64,000 nucleotides of DNA from Epiperipatus broadwayi (lineage: Eukaryota; Onychophora; Udeonychophora; Euonychophora; Peripatidae), in the NCBI GenBank assembly GCA_028023455.1, contig JAQFVV010000545.1:1-64000 (forward strand), given 5' to 3'. The position numbers and the translations under genes were made by a program. Under the pieces are notes generated by a model. It was given only the letters and a program-made list of their open reading frames with translations. It did no database searches and was not told the DNA's origin. Positions 46,421 to 58,499 of the stretch are shown here, one piece after another (position 1 is the stretch's first letter; every line of letters starts with the position of its first letter).

Positions 46421-48839
46421 CAACTGACATTTAGCAATTAAAAAGAATGAATTGTGATCTTAAGATAGATAATGAATCCAATCAATGAACTGTAAGCTTG
46501 GTGCAACATTATCAGGAGGACTACCTCATATTTATTACTATAGGCTATTTAAAACACTGAATACAAACTTTTAATAAAAATATTTGAAATATGATGCCTT
46601 GTTCATTGGAGAATTTTGAGAAACTGTCCATGAACAGTAACTAGAAATATAAAAACTTGAAAGTGGTTTGGAATATTGCCTCAGGTAAAACACACCATGG
46701 AGTTTCATGATAACATTGCATCCAAAAACAACGATCCTTCATCCATCACCAGTAATGAAAGCACAACTAAACAAACTCCAATAACCAAAAGGTTTATCTA
46801 ATTTCCATTCTACTACAAATAAGATTATTTTTGCATGTATCCCATCATCACTACTGAATATCTATAAATCATTTATTTATCATTAAATAAACATTTTTGT
46901 ATACACTTTTGCCACATATTTTATAATATTTTTGCATAATAAATACAGTCTCTTGTGTCTCAGATATTTGAGCTTCATGTTATGTGGGCATTTTGAAATA
47001 TTGGCCACCAGAATTTGAATATCGGAGGCCCACATTTAGATTACCATTTAAATTGGTATAGAATGTGTATATCGAGTCATTATTCAAGCCATACGTTAGT
47101 TGCATCATTTGTAATGGTACACATCAAAAATATTACAGAGATAATGGAAATCATTACAAATAGGTTAATATGAGCAAATAATCAGCATTGGAAGTACATA
47201 ATATATATTGAACTTATGTTATTAATATCTACTATCACCAGAAATAATTAGGTTTTCTGACTAGTATTGAGATAGGTACACCATAAAACTGACTAATGAT
47301 TGTCTTGTCAATGCCATACTTGGGGCATATTAGGAAAGTAACCAATATTTTATCTATTTGCACATACAAAAGTGCTAAAACATTTACATAATTCACAAAA
47401 AATGCTGTGATCATACTTTAGGCCTTAAGTTACTGTATTGACTATCAATAACCTAATTATGGAATTCATAAGGTAAAGTGAAGTATGTGGACTTTAAAGA
47501 TATTTTTTATGGTTTATTGACATTGAATTAATTCTATAGAGAACTATCTGGATATCCACATATATAGATTTACATATATATATTTCAAATTCTGTTATGC
47601 CTGAATTAGCTTTGAAATCACAAAGACTCTACAGATTGTGAATATACTATTAGTATATCTGAAAATATGATAATCATTTATAATCACTATCTTGATTAAC
47701 TTACATGAGTTCTTAATTAAAACTTCTTTTAATTCAAAAAATTTCATAGTTAAAAGATTTTTAATCACTAATTTAATTTCTTTTTTTTTTTAAAAAAAAA
47801 AACTATCACACAAAAGGAATTTTTAAAATATCCATTTGAGCTAACATAAAATAATATGTAAAATTCAAAGCAATATAACCTTGAAACAGTATATTGTTTC
47901 AATGTTTAATTTTTGTTAATGAAATATGTACCACTAGATAGATGTTTTCATTCTCTTTAAAATTATGCAAGATTGGTCTTTGTAGCTCTTGACCCACCCT
48001 TATTATGGAAAGAAATTCAAAAAGCAATATTTACAATATGTGTTGTTTTTTTTGTTTTTTTTACACATTTCCAAGTGTATTTATTATTTAAAATATGACA
48101 CCAAATTAACCTGAGATAATTTGCAATAACTTCTATATAATGGCACAAACATTCCAAGACTCATTACACAAACTTAATATATTCCCCTTTTCTTTTGTGT
48201 TATTTTTTTGTGCCTGATCTATATTATAGAGTGATTATGTTGCCAATCAATGTATATGCAGTATATCATTTTAAACACGGTTCTAGTTTCCTATAATTTC
48301 AAAATCTACATATCTAAACCTAGACATATGTCACACTATACTTATGTGACGATGATGATTACAGCCCTCTCATCACAATATATATACTCACTCCTTTTTA
48401 TTTTTTAAAATTTTTAATTTACTCAAATCAAACAGTGTATGTAATAGATTAAAACAAGAATGAAACAACACAATATAAAAAATTTCAGTGTATATGTGCA
48501 TTCAAAAGAATATAAACATTATGACCATAATATTAAACTGATATACAATACAAAGAATTATGAAGAAAATTTGGTTAGGTAAAATTTATATAAAAACAAG
48601 AAAAAATACTAATCCTAAATAAAATCCCGTCTTCCCAAAAAAGTTTGTTGAATGGAAGGGTGATTGTAGTAGAGAATAGTCAATTAAAAGAAAAATATAA
48701 ATAATAGATAAAATGGAAGAAAAGAACAAAAAGAAGTATGTTTATTCATGTTAGCTTTAAAGTTTTAATTTTAAAGTTACAGATTTTAATGTATCTTTTT
48801 TTATAAATGTAATTAGATATAGATTTGGGACATATATAT
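46421..48839. other. AT-rich DNA without recognisable genes
   Basis: No supported frame or repeat; contains a T/A homopolymer junction at 47780-47802 and a short (TA)n at 48834. Confidence 0.55.
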
Positions 48840-49480
48840 ATATATAGGATGATATTTTAAAAAATATATAATATTTTATTTACATTTAATTACTTCAAAT
48901 TTACATACATTTGTTTATCTGTGTAATGAAGTAGTTTCTTTCTTTATAATCTAAAGCTGAGTTCACTTTTGGTGATGTTCACCATACTCATAAATCTCTT
49001 AAATTAATTGTTGTTGCTGCTTTATTTGAAATATAATTATGCATGCATTTTTATTTAAATTAGTCCATTTAAATATTCCATTTGTTAGATAATTGAATGC
49101 TGTTTTCTCTTTTGTTTATTATATTTCTGTTGGCAATAAATTATGCCTCATTGATCTTTCTTTTTCTGTCATCATCTCTAGATTGACTGGCTGTGGGTCA
49201 AAACTGTGACCAAATTGTTTTTCATAGTCCCAAAAAAACAGACTTATATTTCAGGTTGCTTTTAGCAAGCCTATATAAATATTTGTGTTGCCCTAGAAAT
49301 CTTAATTCTAGATTATTAGGCTGTTGCATGGAATCTGGTATACTATCTGCTATGCATTGTAATAAAAATATAATTATTTGTAAATGGTTTATACATGAGA
49401 ATAAGATCATATGTTTAAAAGAAGATAAAGATAACTGCTTTGTGCTGATAAATACAAATGAATTATACAAAAAACAGCAC
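48840..49480 (-). pseudogene. Penelope-like element fragment, GIY-YIG region and 3' flank
   Basis: On the minus strand the frame at 49485-49222 contains DSIPDSMQQPN, RFLGQHKYLYRLAKSNLKYK and SVFLGLWK. It aligns with the PLE at 54.4-55.8 kb (DSIRQPK, TRFQQHKYLYMHAKNK, SVFGIMK), and both are the GIY-YIG C-terminus of one family. Similarity continues 3' through NKRE-SIQLSNKWNI and the UTR (CCAGCTTTAAATTG-like, then CACTTCATTA). Only the end of the element is present. The overlapping + frame at 49193-49513 is a shadow. Confidence 0.75.
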
Positions 49481-49950
49481 AACATATTGAGAAATTATAC
49501 TTGTAAAAAATGAACTCATAAAATATAAAAACCGTGAAATAAAAATTTATAACTTTCATGTGGTGAAAACACTATAATAAAGCTTACAATAGGGCTAAGT
49601 ATATATAGTGAAATGTTTTCCCATCTGACTAGGTCTCTGTTACATATATAATGCGCGAGTTGATCAAGTTATGCAAAAAGAAGAAAGTTGTATTTCTATT
49701 TCTAAAACCATAGCTATATTTCCTGATCAACTCTACCTAATAATTGTTACGATTTGCACTATCGACAAAATCAGTTTTTAATTTATTTGAAAGGCACCAG
49801 GATTCTGTAAGAATCCACTGAAATTGTCACATAACATCTCACAAATTACTCTCTTATTCTTCTCCTTCACTTTCTTTGCATATCTTCATATAATCATATA
49901 TATTACTTATAATAATTAATTAAAGTTAAAACTGTAAGGAAGATAGAGCT

Positions 49951-49978
49951 CTGACGAAGACTGCTGGACAGTCGAAAC
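49951..49978 (+). ncRNA. Hammerhead-like core near the PLE fragment
   Basis: CTGACGA (49951-49957), one A, stem GACTG/CAGTC (49959-49963 with 49969-49973, loop CTGGA), then GAAAC (49974-49978). This fits CUGANGA - helix II - GAAA exactly except for one extra A, which the motif at 69-96 also has. The word AAACTGTAAG occurs on both sides (49929 and 49975). It lies 470 bases from a PLE fragment that is on the opposite strand. Stem I pairing is not evident. Confidence 0.5.
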
Positions 49979-50279
49979 TGTAAGAAAATAAAGAAGGTTA
50001 AGAAAATTACTTGCATTAAAGTGTATATGAATGAAGTATTATAAGTAATATAATCTCACAAATTAAAAAGAAAAAAATGTTTTTAAAGAATCAGTATTAG
50101 ATTACACCGTAACTAGAATTATTTTTTTAAATATTATTATTTCTGGAACTTATTAAACATATTGGCAAAGGTAAATTATATTTTTAAATATCACTAAACT
50201 AATATTAATAAATTTAATAATAAATATTAATAATTATTATTAATAACACACAAATGAAAAGTTGATATTAGAAATAAAC

Positions 50280-50815
50280 ATTTTTATTCTAACAGGTTAA
50301 AATAGAGAAATTACTACTCAAATAAACTGGAGAGAACACTAATCTAGATATGAATCCATTAATAAAGTAAAGTAATTAAAACAATTAATTAAAGTTCTTG
50401 GGTACACAAGAGTCTCTTGATCACATAAAATGAAAGTCTATATCAGGGTCCTATTATAAGCTTATTTTTTTTAGAATGGTTTGTCGACAATTTAGTCACA
50501 ATCGGGAATAATAATGAGTCGTAGCTTACCGGTAAGTTTAGTGAGTTCATGAAGCTTGTAGATTACTATGCATAGTTTTTTGGATTAGAATGAGCTCGGC
50601 CATTGGTTATAAGTTGATCTTGTGGTCTATTCTTCTAGTCGGTCATGAAGACTTTTCTGGTGTGCGCAGAAGCTCCGGTTCACTCCAACATGCTGAATTA
50701 TTTCAGCATAGGGTGATCCTGGATATATTCTTTTGTTATCCAGGACCAACTATAGAGAAACAGACGAAACAAGACATTGATCAAATTGACCTCCTCTTTT
50801 TATACTAGAGGTCCA
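50280..50815 (-). repeat. LTR-like block with TATA and AATAAA
   Basis: On the minus strand: a TATA box in AGTATAAAAAGAGGAGG (about 50805), about 500 bases of richer complexity including an inverted pair (ATCCTGGATATA / TATCCAGGACCA at 50717-50744), and AATAAA near 50283 (GTTAGAATAAAAATG). This matches the U3-R-U5 order of a retroelement LTR or a small pol II unit. No flanking duplication or coding region was found. Confidence 0.35.
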
Positions 50816-51199
50816 GTTTTCAGACTTCTGCACATACCTTTTGTTTATCAAAAATATATGCTAATAATCTCATACATTATAAAATTTATGTTACAAAGTC
50901 TTTATTTTTTTGTAGCATAATTCTGCCATCTTTAATTAGCTAAAATATTTTTCTTTTAGCTTATCTTTTTACTTTTGGAATTCTTTTAATTTATCTGGAT
51001 TAGTAATCTGTGTGTCTTTTGTTCTCTCCAATTTTTACTTCTATTATTAATTACATAAAAAAAATACGAATGACAAATTTAACTTTCATTGTAGGTTTTT
51101 AAAAAAAATAAATTATACTAATAAAAAAAAATCTAAGTTTACTCTTTTTTTTTTTAGCTTTTACCAAATTCCAATATATTTGTACCATATATAAATAAA

Positions 51200-51420
51200 C
51201 AGTATAATATATATATATTGTACCAGGTTCGATCCATTGGAGATCAAACTTACCTGCAAGCTTGGTTTAATTGGGTTTCAACCTTATTTCTAATACATTT
51301 ATAATCTTATTTATAAATATTATGTGATCAAACCAGTCCCTTAGGCAGAGAAGAACCTACTCGGAGAGTATGTATGTCCAAATGATAGCTATAAAATATA
51401 TAACTAGCATTACATTTCCA
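51200..51420 (+). promoter_or_regulatory. B-box-like site without A box
   Basis: CAGGTTCGATCCATTGG at 51224 matches the pol III B box GGTTCGANNCC, and GCAAGCTTGGTTTAATTGGG follows. No A box lies at the expected distance upstream, where the sequence is pure AT, so an intact tRNA or SINE promoter is unlikely. Confidence 0.3.
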
Positions 51421-51599
51421 GGACATAACTTCTTCTCGACTGTTGAATTCAACACCACGTTCAAAGCACTTTTTTGTTTTGTATAAACACGGGCGCTAGT
51501 TACTTATCCAGAGGATAAATAATGCACTTTAAACAATGGCCACTAATTCAATGCTCAAGATACACCCATGACTAGCTCAGCTACTTGTAATCAATAACA

Positions 51600-52450
51600 A
51601 ATTATAGTTTCAATTAGTGGTGAAAAGAATTGACTGACAAAGCTTTAAGTTTAAAGACAATTTATTTTAATTAACATTTATTAAACTAATCTTGAATATT
51701 TTATAAATCTTATTTAACTAATAACACACACACATTTAAAATTCACACACTATCATATCTTATGAGAAAGCATTAAATAATATTTGAAATACAAAATACA
51801 ATGTAATCAATATACTAATGTATGAATACACACATTTTAAACAGACATATTAATAGTTCGTCTATGTATGCAATAGAGTTCTTAAACTTGACTCTTGAGG
51901 TTTTATGAATGCGATGGCTACTTTAGAAATGAGTATAATAAAAATGTTATTACCTAGGATTTTGAACGTGGATGCATCTTGCTGTTTGCTGCTTCTAATG
52001 AGATATCTCTAACCAGTTAGATTTGAAGTTTTCTTGTGGATATTTGATGCTGATTATTCCGAGGCATTTTCTTTAAGACAATTAGATAATGAGTGGCTTC
52101 AGGATGTTATGCAGGCATCACTTTTATCAGGTAGGTTGGCTGTTTTCTTCGGACTTCAGGCTGGAGAAAGTCGTATGTTTTCCGAGGTTTTAACACTGCA
52201 TTCTTGATTCTGGATATACAATAAGCTGACTGATATAACTCACTAATAGATTGTACTGAACTATTATCTCAAATGCAACTCAAATTCAACTCGAACTCAA
52301 CTTAAATTCGACCAACTCGACTCTAATGCAACTAACTCGATTAACTGTCCGATAAAAAATTGTCTATTTATACATATGACGTGTTGTCATTTTGATATCC
52401 TGCAGCAATATCTGTTGTGGAAATTCCTTTGATAATCTTTTAATTACATG
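51600..52450 (-). repeat. LTR-like block with a CAACTCGA-repeat promoter region
   Basis: On the minus strand a TATA-like GTATAAATAG (about 52370) is followed by tandem variants of GAGTTGCATT / CGAGTTGGTC / GAGTTCGAGTTG (52345-52260), then about 600 bases of complex sequence and AATAAA near 51665. This is consistent with an LTR of another retroelement family. There is no second copy or duplication in the window. Confidence 0.35.
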
Positions 52451-53240
52451 TTTTTGAAAATCGTTTAATTAGTAGCCATGCAAACGTGTTGTTTTTATAT
52501 TTTTAATTAGTAGCTACCGCTGAGTGTTTTTTAATTTTTTAACTTTCATTTATTTTTTAATATTTAATATGCATACATTATATTTACAGTCGCACGCACA
52601 TATATAATTTGAGATCCATTCACTATTTAGTTTTAAGATGATTTAAATAAAAAGAGATTTACGTTTTTAAACTTTTAACTTATATTTCAATCAATAATAA
52701 TAATAAACTCTTTAATTCTTTTATAAACTTTTTGTTTGATGCTTCTGAAGTGAATCCCCCTCCCCTCTTTTAATTAAATAACTGCAACTTTTATTTCAAA
52801 ACTCTTAAACTTTTACTTTTACGTTTTCTTTTACGAAAGATTTTTTATTTTGATAATTTTTTTGGTGCTTGTCTTATAGATAAAGATTCCGTTGGATGGT
52901 GCCATTTTCACGCTAAAACTAAAATATGACCATTCTCGGGCCGTTGATTATAATAATTTTGCTGTGCTTTTTTGTAATGCGAAAATAAAAACAAAACAAA
53001 ATCATCTTTTTTAAATATTATTTTTTATTAACATATACAATTTAAATGATAATAATAAATGTAAAATAAAATCAACAAATTACAATTTGATTCGTGTTTT
53101 TTATATCGTATCCTTTTTAAATTGTGTTACGGCTTTTTTTTTATCAATTTTCTATCGGATATTTTTTTACTTGTGTTACGACTTTTTTGTTGTTGTTTAA
53201 CTAAAAAATAATAATCGTAATAAAAGTAAAAGTTGTTACG
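52451..53240. other. AT-rich DNA, nothing recognised
   Basis: No supported frame; a polypyrimidine tract (CCCCCTCCCCTC near 52757) stands out alone. Confidence 0.5.
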
Positions 53241-53241
53241 G

Positions 53242-53379
53242 TTAGATTTAGGGTTAGTTTTAAGGTTAGGTTTAGGGTTAGTTTTAGGGTTAGGTTTAGT
53301 TTTAGGGTTAGTTTTAGGGTTAGGTTTAGTTTTAGGGTTAGTTTTAGGATTAGGTTTAGGGTTAGTTTTAGGGTTAGTG
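53242..53379 (+). repeat. Interstitial telomere-like hexamer array
   Basis: 23 consecutive hexamers in perfect phase, nearly all TTAGGG, TTAGTT or TTAGGT. The order GGG-GGT-GTT-GGG-GTT (by last three bases) repeats exactly, giving a 30-bp higher-order unit at 53284-53313 and 53314-53343. TTAGGG is the usual metazoan telomere repeat. The minus-strand Leu/Thr-rich frame at 53201-53452 is a translation of this array. Confidence 0.9.
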
Positions 53380-53869
53380 TTCTGTTGTTTGTAATGCTAA
53401 AATAAAAAAATTCAAAATCGTAACCGTACTCAGACAAAAGAAAGAAACTCAAACTTTTTTAAACAACAACAAACACATACAAATGTCTTCTTTACTTATT
53501 AAACATGTTTATAATATTTGCTTTTTATGAAATTTACAAAAAAATCTGTATATTTGGACTTTTCTTACTGGATATTTTTTTCATACCGCTCTTTTTTACT
53601 TCAAAAATATACAGACGGTAGAATCTTCTTTGTCTCATGGAATGTTACGAACAGTATGTTACTTGACACGTTACCTAATTGCAACTCAATAAAAACATAG
53701 ATATTTAACATTTTCCCAAATAAAAGTTCAATACAGTACGTTGTAAAAAGTCTTAGAATTATTGCTTTAAAAAATCTGAACATTTCAATACTTTAAAATA
53801 AAAAAAAATCCAATGAAAACAACATTTCAATACAATTCAAATATAAACTCTCTCATCAAGCCGTAATTA

Positions 53870-54180
53870 TTTTATAAATTGTGCGAATTCGGAAAATGTA
53901 TTTGCTGCTATGTGACATACATGCTGTACTGCGACACAACATAGCGGCCTGCATTCTGTAGCACAACAAAAAAGTTGTATTATAGAAAATGCGGGTTCGA
54001 ACGTGTCAGCCACGGAAACAGCATTTTTATGTGTTTTGGCGAGAAAACCATGCCATAGAGCGGCATCTTTAGCTAAAAGATGAGTACCATTTTTTTAAAC
54101 AAAATTATTATGTGCCAACACAATGTTGGTACTATATATATCTTTCTGCTGCAATACCTCCATTGATGTTCTCTAATATA
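53870..54180 (+). other. Complex-sequence island with B-box-like word
   Basis: A short region with more G+C than its flanks. It contains GCGGGTTCGAACGTGTC (53993), close to a pol III B box, and TAGCGGCCTGC about 50 bases upstream as a poor A box. It may be a decayed SINE head. Confidence 0.3.
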
Positions 54181-54449
54181 AAACTGCACACTACACACTA
54201 TATTTAATGGTGAAATTTGGAGGCACATACCAGTATATGATCACTAGTACCATAGCAGAATAGATCAAGTGCCAGTTATATATTGGCAAATATACTATTA
54301 AATCATTCTTTGAACTAGTATAATCCATAGGCAGTTCATATATTAACGAAGACTAAGTTACCATCATTAGATATCACTGTGATATATGACTATGCTCTGA
54401 AGGCCATCCATTAATATTATATTTTAAAATCTGCTAAGAAATATCAGGT

Positions 54450-55790
54450 ACAACACTCAAAAATGAAATTTTATTATAGATGTGTGCAACTGGATTGACT
54501 AAGATATTGAGTTCTATAGGATGGAAAATTCATTGATAATGGGACTGCCTACTAGCAGCATCATATGAAGCTTGATACTGGATAACACCAAAGACAAAAT
54601 TATACCAGTATTTATGAAGAAAGGTAAGTATATTATATGATAATGATGTGTTGATAATGTTCTAGTATGTACTCCAGAACAAACTATTGTTTAGATGTGG
54701 GAATTACTGGCAAAAATATCAGCTCTAACATGGACTATTGAATATGAAAATAACACAGGTTAAAATATTTAGACATGGCAATCCAAATAAATAAAAATGG
54801 TGATAAAATCACAAAATTAGAGATGCTATCCATTCACAACTTGAATTAGGAGGATTTAAAGCATTAACAAAGCATACAGAAAAACCAACATAAATGAATA
54901 TACAAAAGATTTATGTACTATAGGTTATAGCAAAAATATTCTGATGAATGTTATCAAACAATTCAATAGAAATGTAAAGCAAACTTTAAAACTGCAAATT
55001 GAAAATAAACCATGGGTCAGCATGCCTTATATTCCAAGATTAATAAAATAAAAAAAAGATCTGCAGGTCAACCATCAAAGTTAGTGTCCTTACTCTCACT
55101 AATTTTAAGAGGATTAACAAAACAAAAGGCAACTTCCAAAAGGATGATGCATCACAGACAGTATACCGGATTCCATACGACAGCCCAAGTTGCATGCTGT
55201 ATATTATGGGAAATCTACAGCTAATATCTCGACCAGATTTCAGCAGCACAAATACTTATATATGCATGCCAAAAATAAGCTGTAATATATTTCTGTCTTT
55301 GGGATCATGAAAAACAATTTGGTCAAAGCTTTAATTCACAGACAGCCAATCTAATATGCATGGAATGCAATGACAGAAAAAGAAAATCAAGGAGGCATTG
55401 TTTATTGTTAATCATAGAAATATAATAAACAAAAGAGAATCAGCATCCAATTATCGAATAAATGGAATATTTAAATGGACTAACTTAAATAAAAATGTGT
55501 GCATAATTACATTATAGTACAAATAAAGCAACCACAATAATTAATTTAAGAGAATTATAATTATGGTGAATTTATTGAAAGTGCATCCAGCTTTAAATTG
55601 TATAGAAGAAAGAAAACACTTCATTATGCAGATGAACAAACATGCTGCAAATTTGAACTATAAATCCAAACAAAGGGGTAAAAAAATCAATATTTTAATT
55701 ACTATGATTTTAGATAAAAATTCTTTGACAACGGCTATAGGAAATAGCTTAAATATTGGCAGAAAATTATATAAACATTTTTGATTTGTA
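54450..55790 (+). pseudogene. Decayed Penelope-like element (RT and GIY-YIG)
   Basis: Broken frames follow PLE order: FYRMENSLIMGLPTSS (54510, the QxxGxxMGSPLS region), a YDNDVLI-like catalytic box (near 54640, normally YVDD), EYENNTG and LDMAIQINKNGDKITK (54740-54820), PWVSMPYIPRL (55010, RT-nuclease linker). Then come the GIY-YIG nuclease VYRIPYDSPSC with YYGK and STRFQQHKYLYMHAKNK (55160-55280), and NKRESASNYRINGIFKWTN (55430). Stops and shifts occur in almost every block. The same family is present at 48.8-49.5 kb on the other strand. Confidence 0.8.
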
Positions 55791-58490
55791 TAAATTAAAA
55801 AGTTTTAAAAAAAAAACTAAATTATTGAAATATATATATAATGGATGTTTGCTTTGACGACAGTTTGAGATTGTTGATTATTTATATTGGGATTGTCTCA
55901 GCGTTGACATGTTTTTAATGATTAATATAATATATATATATATATGTCAATACTAATTTTCAAAAGTACAAAATGCTAATATTTTGGAGTAATTTCCTCA
56001 TGTGCAGGATAGGCAAAATTCTATTCAGGTAGAAAAAAATCAGTAGATGATGTTATCTAAAATAAATTGCCTACATTTTAATAATATAAATGAGTTTATT
56101 GAAATATTGATGTTATTTTAGATATCAGATATGTCACAATAGTGATTTCAACTACCAATCTAGTGATTACTTTTTGATTTGAATAATTTCTTGCCTGTCC
56201 TTATATGAAAATTCGAAAGAGCATTATATATATATTTGGGTAATTTATCGCTTTTAAGTTCTTGATTATTTTTTTAAATATATATGCAATAAATATGCTT
56301 AAATAGAGATATATGTTTAAAGTTAGTAAATAGTTTACAAAAAGAAAAAAGAAATACCATATCTAAAAATGAAACTTATTTTTTGATATACAGTATTCTG
56401 TTCTGCCATTATTATAATAGCCTCATTACTTTATCAATTTTTCAAAACAGTAGTATAGAAGTCTTATGTAGTATTGTGCTAATCATTTGATCATTTCATT
56501 ATCAGGTAAAAGTCATTGGAAGCTTAATATAAGAAACATTTCATGCTAAAAATTACAATTTTTTTTTTATTGAGTGTTTTTCCCTAAGGAAGTCTTTTAT
56601 ACCAAGAAACAAAAAAATATTCAATAGGATGCTTAAGTATGATTCCATTTTAATTAATGAAATCAACCACTGAATGTGTGTGTACATTGCATTCTGTCAT
56701 CAGAAAATGGGCAAATAGGATTATACTGCTGATCTATTAATACTTATCTATTTATGATTTTTCTTCATATATTAAGTACAAAATTGGAATTAAAAAAATA
56801 TCTATTAACAGGTTATAAACAATAACAATACTTAGTAATTCTTATTAGTAGTTTATTCACTGCTTGTAAACAAAAACTTCATTTATCTTTTTAAATTAAG
56901 ACTTGTTAGTGAATTGTAGATATATTTTTTTTTCTAAGTTAATGTTATTAAAAATATTAAATGCTATCTTTTTTTAAAAAAAAAAAATGTGTGTGTGTGG
57001 GGGGGGGGGGATTGCCATTATTATTATTTTATGCATTGCTAATTAATTTAAGTAAATTTGGATTTTTTTTTTTTGTGTTACATTTAAGACATTAATCTTT
57101 TGCATGACATCATTCTTGTATGTTTGCATTATTAAACTATCTTTCATGTTGAGGTTCTGCCCATTTTGTAATTAGAAAATGTTTTTATTAACACTTGTTT
57201 GAAATATTGAATTTGCCAGAAGTATTCTTTAATTCAGATGTAAGTATTTATACCTAATCATAAAATTATATTGTAGTTAATTTTAATATTGATATCTATA
57301 CCAAATTATACACATATAATTTAATATTGTTTTATTAATAAATTCTATAATCATTTTTTTTAATTAAAAGAAAAACGATAATTGAAAACCATGTGATTAA
57401 AGTGAAGTATCTTAGATGCTAGCTAAGAATTTATAAATAAATTTAAAATTAGTATAGTTTATTAAATTGTATAACATGAAATATTCACACATGAAAAAGA
57501 AAATTCCTTCCAATTTAATAAGCAATTCAAAATATTTTATATAGAAATATTATTTAAATAATGTGGGTGTGTAAATGCACATGTACTTATTATATCTGCA
57601 CAATTGTATACTTAACTAAGCATATTTTTAAAACATATAAATATCGTTGCTCTTTGGAATAATTAGAAATAAATTTTCAAGCATTTTTACAATAAATTTT
57701 TGATATATTATTTTTAAAAATAATCACATTAAAGATTAAACATTTTCATAAAAAATTAATTTATTAATGACATGAGTTTTTTTTTTTCACCTAATGTAAA
57801 AAAAATGGAATTAGTAAAATATATTTCTAAATTAATTTTTTAGATAATGTTTATACATGAATAAATACCGGCACACACATATATAAATAATAGAATAAAA
57901 CGATTTAAAGTATATTACATGCATATAATGAAGTTAGTGATTATACTAATTTCATTATTTTATAATTTTATTTCTAATATTATATATATATAAAGATAGA
58001 TTAAGTGCATTGAAAATGAAAATAAAATTAATTTTATAAATGAAAGAAAAAAGTTTTGAATTTAAATCTTTATTTGATTTATTCAAGTTTTTTCACATTT
58101 TTTATTTATTTTGTTATTACTTAAAATCTTAAATTATTAAATTAAAGAATATATATTTTACCCTTGGCCTGGTGCTGAGAAAAGTTTGTTCAAAATTAAT
58201 GACTTCTGGATTGATTATTAGCTGAGGAAACAAATCTGTTATGGTCAATTGCTCATTTGATCACATTTGTGCTTAAATGTTACTTAATCTCCCACTTGAC
58301 TCATTAATGGCAATGCAATAAGGGAAGAAAATATAATTTAATAGTGAAATTGGATTTTTATCTTAGAAAAATGAATAACAATTTTGTAATTAGTTTCTAA
58401 CACTATAATTATTTGTAGGCAGTATATGTATGAATTTGATAAATGATATTAGATAATTACAGTGTCTGGTTAATGTTGGAAAAGATTTTA
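55791..58490. other. AT-rich DNA without recognisable genes
   Basis: Contains TA-runs, a (GT)n-G12 tract at 56987-57010, and T-runs, but no supported frame or element. Confidence 0.55.
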
Positions 58491-58499
58491 GCAGTTAAA

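Noticed and set aside
49193-49513. 106-codon + strand protein
   Set aside because: Its complement aligns with the PLE at 55 kb, so the + frame is a shadow.
53201-53452. Leu-Thr repeat protein on the minus strand
   Set aside because: Simple translation of telomere-like hexamers.
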